From assembly GCA_900550385.1 (NCBI GenBank), contig URRZ01000020.1:1-25743 (forward strand): a DNA stretch of 25,743 nt, read 5' to 3'. This DNA comes from an uncultured Coriobacteriaceae bacterium (GTDB lineage: Bacteria > Actinomycetota > Coriobacteriia > Coriobacteriales > Eggerthellaceae). Of the stretch, positions 20,617 to 25,743 are shown in pieces. How positions within the stretch are numbered: the stretch's first letter is position 1; every line of letters starts with the position of its first letter. The position numbers and the translations under genes were made by a program. The notes beneath the pieces are model-generated. The model saw only the letters and a list, made by a program, of their open reading frames with translations. It was not told the origin of the DNA and searched no databases.

Positions 20617-22431
20617 ATGATGGATCGGAAGAGCGCATCGGCGCCTGCGAGAGGCGTGGGGCATCTGATGACCGGCGCCGAGGCGGTCGTCGCGTCGCTT
20701 GAGGCCGAGGGCGTCACGCACGTGTTCGGCTATCCGGGCGGCCAGGCGATCAAGATCTACGACGCGCTGTACCGCTCGGGCTCCATCGAGCACATCCTGG
20801 CGCGCCACGAGCAGGCGGCGGTCCACGAGGCCGACGGCTACGCGCGCGCCACGGGCGGCGTGGGCGTGGTGCTGGTGACCAGCGGGCCGGGCGCGACCAA
20901 CACCGTCACGGGCATCGCCACCGCCTACATGGACTCCGTCCCGCTCGTCGTCATCACCGGCCAGGTTCCGCGCGGCGTCATCGGCACGGACTCGTTCCAA
21001 GAATCCGACATCTTCGGCATCACGATGCCCGTCGTCAAGCACAGCTACCTGCTGAAATCCGTCGACGATCTGGCGCGGACGTTCCGCGAGGCGTTCCACA
21101 TCGCCCGCACGGGCCGCCCCGGGCCGGTGCTCATCGACATCCCCTCCGACATCGCGTCGGAGGAGGTGGAGTTCCGCTACCCCGAAAAGGTGGACATCCC
21201 CTCGTACAAGCCCACCTACGTGGGTAACGCCCGGCAGGTGAAGGCGGCCGTTGTGTGCATCGAGGCGGCGCGGCGGCCCGTCCTGTACGCCGGTGGCGGC
21301 GTGATCTCGTCCGGGGCGGGCGAGGAGCTGGTGGCGCTGGCCGAGCTGATGAGGGTGCCGGTGGTCACCACGCTCATGGGCAAAGGCGGCATGCCGGCCT
21401 CCCATCCGCTGAACCTGGGCGCGGTGGGCATGCACGGGTCGAAGTACGCCAATCGCGCGCTCAACGAAAGCGACCTGATCATCGCCGCGGGCGCGCGGTT
21501 CTCCGACCGCGTGACCGGCAGGCTCGACCGGTTCGCGCCCCACGCCGACGTCATCCATATCGACATCGACCCCGCCGAGATCGGCAAGGTCCGCGCCGTG
21601 CAGGTTCCCATCGTGGGCGATCTGAAGGGCGTGCTGGCCGACATCGTCGCCCAGCTGCGGAAAGGCGGGTGCGCGCCCCGGACTGGCGAGTGGCTGGCGC
21701 CCATCGCGGAATGGAAGGAGCGCTGGCCCCGGTTCGAGCCGCCCTCCGACGATCAGGCGGGCGAGATCGTCCCCGAGGCGGTGATGAAGCGCCTCTCGTC
21801 GCTGCTGGATCCCAAGGCGAGCATCGTCGTCACCGAGGTGGGGCAGCATCAGATGTGGGCGGCCCAGTACATCGACCGCGAGCTGCCGCGCACGTTTCTG
21901 ACCTCGGGTGGCTTGGGCACCATGGGCTTCGGGTTCCCGGCGGCCATCGGCGCTGCCATCGGGCGCCCCGGCGCGCAGGTGGTGTGCGTCGCGGGCGACG
22001 GGTCGTTTCAGATGAACCTGCAGGAGATGGCGACCGCCGCCGCGCACGGCGTGCCGGTGAAGGTGCTGCTCGTCGACAACCGCTGCCTGGGGATGGTGCA
22101 CCAGTGGCAGAAGCTGTTCTGCGACGGGCGCTATGCGGCGACGCTGCTCGACGACGTTCCCGATTTCATGCTGCTGGCGCAGGCGTACGGCTGGCGGGGC
22201 GAGCGCGTGGAGCGGCCCGAGCAGGTGCCCGCCGCCTTGGAGCGCATGCTGGAAAGCGAGGAGCCCTACCTGCTGGACGTGGCGGTGTCGCGGGACCAGG
22301 ACGTGTACCCGATGGTCGCGCCGGGGTCGGGGTTGGAAGACGCCATCGATGCCATGGACGCGGCGGTGGGCGCGGTGCGCGCCGACGCGCCGCGCAAGGG
22401 CGGCGATGCGGAGAAGGGCGGTGCGGCATGA
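20617..22431 (+). CDS. ilvB: Acetolactate synthase large subunit
   Basis: Catalytic ThDP- and FAD-dependent subunit of acetohydroxyacid synthase, the first common step to valine, leucine and isoleucine. The 604-residue product has FGYPGGQAIKIYDALY, the ThDP-activating Glu65 in RHEQAAVHEADGYARATG, VTSGPGATNTVTGIATAYMDSVPLV, and the ThDP motif GDGSFQMN (460-463 onward) ending VDNRCLGMVHQWQ. Most family members have NNG(Y/F)LGMV where this reads DNRCLGMV. Two adjacent in-frame ATGs (20617, 20620) follow GGGGAGGGG; the second is better spaced. The stop overlaps the ilvN start as ATGA. The open frame continues upstream to 20491 but that part is leader. Confidence 0.95.
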   Translation: MMDRKSASAPARGVGHLMTGAEAVVASLEAEGVTHVFGYPGGQAIKIYDALYRSGSIEHILARHEQAAVHEADGYARATGGVGVVLVTSGPGATNTVTGIATAYMDSVPLVVITGQVPRGVIGTDSFQESDIFGITMPVVKHSYLLKSVDDLARTFREAFHIARTGRPGPVLIDIPSDIASEEVEFRYPEKVDIPSYKPTYVGNARQVKAAVVCIEAARRPVLYAGGGVISSGAGEELVALAELMRVPVVTTLMGKGGMPASHPLNLGAVGMHGSKYANRALNESDLIIAAGARFSDRVTGRLDRFAPHADVIHIDIDPAEIGKVRAVQVPIVGDLKGVLADIVAQLRKGGCAPRTGEWLAPIAEWKERWPRFEPPSDDQAGEIVPEAVMKRLSSLLDPKASIVVTEVGQHQMWAAQYIDRELPRTFLTSGGLGTMGFGFPAAIGAAIGRPGAQVVCVAGDGSFQMNLQEMATAAAHGVPVKVLLVDNRCLGMVHQWQKLFCDGRYAATLLDDVPDFMLLAQAYGWRGERVERPEQVPAALERMLESEEPYLLDVAVSRDQDVYPMVAPGSGLEDAIDAMDAAVGAVRADAPRKGGDAEKGGAA

Positions 22432-22916
22432 GGCACGTGCTTTCGGTCCTGGTGGACAACAAATCCGGCGTCCTGTCGCGCGTGACCGGGCTCATCTCGC
22501 GGCGCGGGTTCAACATCGAGTCGCTTTCGGTGGGCACGACCGAGGATCCCTCGCTCTCGCGCATCACGGCCATCGTGGTGGCCGACGACGACGTCGCCTA
22601 CGAGCAGATCACCAAGCAGCTCTACAAGCTCGTCAACGTCCAGAAGATCACCGACCTCACCAACAAGAACGCCATCGAGCGCGAGCTCGTCCTGTTCAAG
22701 GTGGAGGCCACGCCCGAGCGCCGCAACGAGATCATCGAGATCGCCAACATCTTCCGCGCGAAGATCGTCGACGTGGGGCGCAGCAGCCTGACCATCGAGG
22801 CCACCGGCGACAGCCAGAAGCTCAAGGGGCTGGAGGACCTGCTGGCTGCCTACGGCATCAAGGAGACCACGCGCACCGGCAAGATCGCCATGTCGCGCAG
22901 CTCGAAGGAGGCATGA
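22428..22916 (+). CDS. ilvN: Acetolactate synthase small (regulatory) subunit
   Basis: Regulatory partner of IlvB that confers valine feedback inhibition. The 162-residue protein has an N-terminal ACT domain (HVLSVLVDNKSGVLSRVTGLISRRGFNIESLSVGTTEDPSLSRITAIV, about 3-50). The C-terminal AHAS_S domain includes ERELVLFKVEATPERRNEIIEIANIFRAKIVDV and ends GIKETTRTGKIAMSR. Length and motifs are standard. It overlaps ilvB by four bases for 1:1 coupled translation. ilvC, often next in such operons, is absent; a tRNA gene follows instead. Confidence 0.96.
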   Translation: MRHVLSVLVDNKSGVLSRVTGLISRRGFNIESLSVGTTEDPSLSRITAIVVADDDVAYEQITKQLYKLVNVQKITDLTNKNAIERELVLFKVEATPERRNEIIEIANIFRAKIVDVGRSSLTIEATGDSQKLKGLEDLLAAYGIKETTRTGKIAMSRSSKEA

Positions 22917-22975
22917 GCCGGACGCCCTTTCCGGGCCGCCTTCGCCGCATCGGCGGGATTCCCCGTTCCCTGCGC

Positions 22976-22981
22976 TATAAT
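22976..22981 (+). promoter_or_regulatory. -10 box of the tRNA-Arg promoter
   Basis: A perfect TATAAT 29 bases before the mature tRNA 5' end. The upstream -35 region is GC-rich and has no consensus hexamer at 16-19 bases. Confidence 0.6.
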
Positions 22982-23009
22982 ACGTCTGCCGTTCGGCGAA
23001 GCGTCCGGC

Positions 23010-23085
<76 letters not shown>

Positions 23086-23119
23086 GGCGCTTCGACCGTT
23101 TCACCAGCCGAAACGAGCA

Positions 23120-23197
23120 CGCATCGCGACGATGCGGCGCTTGCGGCGGCGCGCGGGCGTGTGCCATCTTGTGCCAACGCGCACCCTAGCGCCGCCG
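23120..23197 (+). promoter_or_regulatory. Dyads between tRNA-Arg and argF
   Basis: CGCATCG (23120-23126) with CGATGCG (23130-23136) form a tight 7-bp hairpin, possibly the tRNA transcript end though no T-run follows. A second dyad, CGGCGGCGC (23144-23152) with GCGCCGCCG (23189-23197), encloses a TGTGCCA-TCT-TGTGCCA direct repeat. It ends 22 bases before the argF start, just upstream of its ribosome site. No ARG-box-like operator was recognised. Confidence 0.35.
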
Positions 23198-23219
23198 ACC
23201 CACGTCGAAAGGAACGACC

Positions 23220-24215
23220 ATGCCCGTCAACCTGAGCGGACGCAGCTTCCTGAAGCTGCTCGACTTCACCCCCGACGAGATCCGCTACCTCATCCGCCTC
23301 GGACACGAGCTCAAGCGCATGAAGATGGCGAGCGTGCCGCATCGCTACTTGGAGGGCAAGAACATCGTCCTTTTGTTCGAGAAGACCTCCACGCGCACCC
23401 GCTGCTCGTTCGAGGTCGCCGGGCACGACCTGGGCATGGGCGTGACCTACCTCGACCCCGCGGGATCCCAGATGGGCAAGAAGGAGTCCGTCGCCGACAC
23501 CGCGCGCGTGCTCGGGCGCATGTTCGACGGCATCGAATACCGCGGGTTCGGGCAGGAGATCGTCGAGGAGCTGGCCGAATACGCGGGCGTGCCGGTGTGG
23601 AACGGCCTCACCGACGAGTTCCATCCCACGCAGATGATCGCCGACATGATGACGGTCGAGGAGCGTTTCCCCCAGGGGCTTCGGGGGCTGAAGCTGGTGT
23701 TCATGGGCGATGCGCGCAACAACGTGGCGAACTCGCTGATGGTGGTGTGCGCCAAGCTGGGCATGCGCTTCACGGCATGCGGCCCCGCCGAGCAGATGCC
23801 GGCGGACGATCTGGTGCAGGCGTGCCGCGCCATCGCGCAGGAGACCGGCGGCTCGGTGGAGCTGGAGCAGGATCCCCTGAAGGCGTGCGAGGGCGCGCAC
23901 GTCATCTACACCGACGTGTGGGTGTCGATGGGCGAGCCCGACGAGATCTGGGAGGAGCGCATCAAGCTGCTATCGCCCTACCAGGTGCGCCGCGAGCTGT
24001 TCGACGTCGCCTCCGAGGACGCGATCTTCATGCACTGCCTGCCCGCCTACCACGACACGAAGACCGACGTGGGCGCCCGTGTGGCGGAGAAGTTCGGCGT
24101 CGTGGAGCTGGAGGTCACCGACGAGGTGTTCGAGGGGCCGCGGTCGGTCGTGTTCGACGAGGCCGAGAACCGCATGCACTCCATCAAGGCGATCATGTAC
24201 GCCACGCTGAAATAG
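23220..24215 (+). CDS. argF: Ornithine carbamoyltransferase
   Basis: Catalyses carbamoyl phosphate + ornithine to citrulline, or the reverse phosphorolysis in the arginine deiminase pathway. The 331-residue product has the carbamoyl-phosphate motif STRTR (57-61), EFHPTQ (134-138), the ornithine loop SMGE (236-239) and HCLPA (272-276) with its active-site Cys. AAAGG at 23208-23212 supports ATG 23220. No other arg or arc gene is adjacent, so anabolic (ArgF) and catabolic (ArcB) roles cannot be separated here. The arginine deiminase route is important in some Eggerthellaceae, so ArcB is a live alternative. A tRNA-Arg just upstream is probably coincidental. Confidence 0.94.
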   Translation: MPVNLSGRSFLKLLDFTPDEIRYLIRLGHELKRMKMASVPHRYLEGKNIVLLFEKTSTRTRCSFEVAGHDLGMGVTYLDPAGSQMGKKESVADTARVLGRMFDGIEYRGFGQEIVEELAEYAGVPVWNGLTDEFHPTQMIADMMTVEERFPQGLRGLKLVFMGDARNNVANSLMVVCAKLGMRFTACGPAEQMPADDLVQACRAIAQETGGSVELEQDPLKACEGAHVIYTDVWVSMGEPDEIWEERIKLLSPYQVRRELFDVASEDAIFMHCLPAYHDTKTDVGARVAEKFGVVELEVTDEVFEGPRSVVFDEAENRMHSIKAIMYATLK

Positions 24216-24538
24216 GCGGGCGTAGGCGGCAGCTGGCAGAAAGGCGCCTCTATAGGGGGTTCAAGCGACCTGCAGCAGCTGATGGCGGGGAAGCGACCCG
24301 GCGGCAGCTGGTGGCGGGATCGCGCAGCCACGAGCTCATCGGCATGGGGGAGCCCAGCTTCTTGCGATAGGCCGCATCCTGCGGTGCCCCGCATGCCCGT
24401 CCGACTTCATGCAAGCCACTTCGATTGATTCTGCGTTGAAACTGCGTTTGCTTTGGATGGAGCTCGCGTTTGGAAGGCGCTGGAACGCCGAAGGGCCCTG
24501 ACGTCTATTGCGAAAGGCGGGGGAGGTAGCATGCTTGC
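24216..24538. other. 323-base gap with three imperfect CAGCTG repeats; no gene seen
   Basis: Three related units centred on the palindrome CAGCTG occur at 24230-24235, 24276-24281 and 24305-24310. The second and third share the context CAGCTG(A/G)TGGCGGG. A 15-base string around the third (24299-24313) recurs exactly inside the next gene (24989-25003). In one frame 24301-24370 stays open and reads RRQLVAGSRSHELIGMGEPSFLR before a stop, which could be a gene remnant. The right half (24371-24538) is less GC-rich and should carry the promoter of the following gene, but I see no good -35/-10 pair. Confidence 0.5.
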
Positions 24539-25585
24539 ATGGACGCGCCGCTTTCGCATATCTCCGCTGCCGAGTTCTGGATGGCCTACGGCCGCCCCGG
24601 CTGCCCTAAGGCCAAAAGGATCCGCCATGCCGAAAACGGGTTGGGCGGCGAGCCCGGGTCCTTTTTCGAAACGCCTTCGAAGAAGTTGGCGGAGAGGTAC
24701 CTCTGCCTCGGGTTTCTAAGCGATCCGGTGCACGTGGTGGTGTCTTGCCAAAGCGCTAGAAGGTCGATTCTGCACCTTGCGTCCCATTCCCGGCCGCGCG
24801 CCATGCCGCCGGGTTCGATCATGGAGATCGAAGGCGTTGGATCCGTTTGCGCACCGACGCTCGCTTTCGCCCAGATGGGGGCCGTTCTCGATTTTCCCCG
24901 GCTCGTCTGGTTCGGCTCGGCGCTCTGCGGGATATTCTCCATGGCCATCGCAGGCGAAGATGCGGCCGGCGAGGAGGATCTTCCGGCTCGGCGGCAGCTG
25001 GTGACGGCGGAGAAGATGAGGGGCTTCCTCTCGACGGCGCCCCGCATGCCGGGAGCGGAGAGGGCCCGCCGCGCGCTTCCCTATGTCGTGGAGCGCGCCC
25101 GCTCGCCGATGGAGGTGTTCGCCGCGCTGATGCTGTCGCTTCCCCGACGGTACGGCGGATTCGGCCTTCCTCGCCCTCGGATGAATCTTCGCGTCGATCT
25201 GCCGGAATGGCTGCATGGCGGGAGAGGTTGCGACACGGCGGGTTTCAGGGGCCGGAGGCCGTATGCGGAGTGCGACATGCGGTTCGAACATGCCGGCAAG
25301 GCGGTCTACGTCGACTACCATGGAGCCGATTTCCATACGGGAGCAGCGCATTTGGAACACGATGCTTTGCGCGCGAATGCGCTGGAGGAGCTGCAGGTCG
25401 TTCGCTTCACGATCACTAGAACCCAAGCGCTCAACCTCGCGCTGTTGGAGAAGGCCGCAGACCAGATCCGCAAGAGCCTGGGCCTTCGTGACGACCGGCG
25501 GATCGGCGACCTCGCTGAAAGGCGGCGCAGGCTGCACCGATCGCTGCTAGCTGCATCGTTCGGCAATCTCGGCAAGATGGTTTGA
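24539..25585 (+). CDS. Hypothetical protein, probable PD-(D/E)XK-like (DUF559/AbiEi-like) C-terminus
   Basis: A 348-residue cytoplasmic protein without signal peptide or membrane segments. The N-terminal and middle regions (DPVHVVVSCQSARRSILHLASHSRPRAMPPGSIMEIEGVGSVCAPTLAFAQMG, about 62-113) resemble the layout of AbiEi/DUF559 proteins. SPMEVFAALMLSLPRRYGGFGLPRPRMNLRVDL (189-221) and the C-terminal ECDMRF (244-249)...VYVDYHGADFH (257-266)...HDALRANALEELQVVRFTITRTQ (274-296) fit a degenerate Vsr/DUF559 restriction-like fold. Asp246 and Asp259 would be the metal ligands; many relatives have Glu where Asp259 stands. I recall similar orphan proteins as frequent in Coriobacteriia. GGGAGG (24521-24526) is 12 bases from ATG 24539. 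Codon use is less biased than in neighbours, consistent with an accessory gene. Function is unknown. Confidence 0.75.
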   Translation: MDAPLSHISAAEFWMAYGRPGCPKAKRIRHAENGLGGEPGSFFETPSKKLAERYLCLGFLSDPVHVVVSCQSARRSILHLASHSRPRAMPPGSIMEIEGVGSVCAPTLAFAQMGAVLDFPRLVWFGSALCGIFSMAIAGEDAAGEEDLPARRQLVTAEKMRGFLSTAPRMPGAERARRALPYVVERARSPMEVFAALMLSLPRRYGGFGLPRPRMNLRVDLPEWLHGGRGCDTAGFRGRRPYAECDMRFEHAGKAVYVDYHGADFHTGAAHLEHDALRANALEELQVVRFTITRTQALNLALLEKAADQIRKSLGLRDDRRIGDLAERRRRLHRSLLAASFGNLGKMV

Positions 25586-25743
25586 GGACACCTGTCCCGC
25601 GTTGCGGCATGGAAGCCATGTCGGAGCACGTTGTCGGCGCGTACCCATCGGCACCCACCCCCCCCCCGAGCCGGGCATTTAGGGGCGGGAACCCCCCCGC
25701 GCCCCGTAGGGCAATACCGGCTTAGCACATTTTTCCGAAAAAA
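25586..25743. other. Noncoding right end with homopolymer C tracts
   Basis: No gene supported on either strand. Runs of ten C (25658-25667) and seven C (25692-25698), with several GGGG/CCCC blocks and a terminal A-run, look like low-quality or contig-end sequence. No terminator was identified behind the last gene. Confidence 0.5.

Noticed and set aside
24250..24275. T-arm-like GGTTCAAGCGACC suggesting a tRNA fragment or attachment site after argF
   Set aside because: The flanking bases do not form a T stem, no acceptor or anticodon arm is present, and it does not match the 3' end of the tRNA-Arg.
24225..24318. CAGCTG repeats as a CRISPR array
   Set aside because: Only three imperfect short units with unequal spacing (46 and 29 bases), no constant repeat length and no cas genes.

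Overview
The window is a GC-rich (clearly above 60% by eye), densely packed bacterial chromosome segment of mostly housekeeping genes. The gene content and order suggest a high-GC Gram-positive of the class Coriobacteriia, probably Eggerthellaceae. Supporting points are the scpA-scpB-rluB-...-cmk-plsC-ispH order, the rpmB / asp23-fakA-recG-rsmD-coaD block, and a terminal gene of a type I remember as common in Coriobacteriia. This assignment is inference from memory, not a database result.

Layout, left to right. (1) 1-2414: scpA (5' end outside the window), scpB and rluB, chromosome condensation plus 23S rRNA pseudouridylation. (2) 2515-7499: a promoter and structured leader, then tyrA-aroA-cmk-plsC-ispH, tightly overlapping and joining aromatic amino acid synthesis, CMP phosphorylation, phospholipid acylation and isoprenoid synthesis. 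(3) 7541-11985: rpe, a cysteine desulfurase, a PHP-family phosphatase, a Nif3-like metal protein and a coiled-coil zinc-ribbon protein, closed by a strong bidirectional terminator at 12010-12046. (4) rpmB on the minus strand, divergent from asp23-fakA-recG-rsmD-coaD (12530-18029), a block also familiar from Firmicutes. (5) serC (+) converging on a lone AIM24-family gene (-). (6) ilvB-ilvN, a tRNA-Arg(TCT), argF, a repeat-bearing gap, and a lone gene with a probable PD-(D/E)XK-like (DUF559/AbiEi-like) C-terminus. The last 160 bases hold no gene and look like low-quality or contig-end sequence.

Metabolically the window concentrates amino acid synthesis: tyrA, aroA, a possible histidinol phosphatase, serC, ilvBN and argF. 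It also carries Fe-S and sulfur handling (cysteine desulfurase, the Fe-S enzyme IspH) and core information processing.

I found no CRISPR array, prophage, transposase or classical defence island, and I do not think the window holds a complete undescribed system. The items most worth a second look are: a short tract in recG where conserved residues have become Pro/Gly/Ala and the DEQH motif reads DEQQ; a pair of 29-bp inverted elements between recG and rsmD; several intergenic repeats and dyads (before tyrA, serC and ilvB, and after argF); and the orphan nuclease-like gene at the right end.
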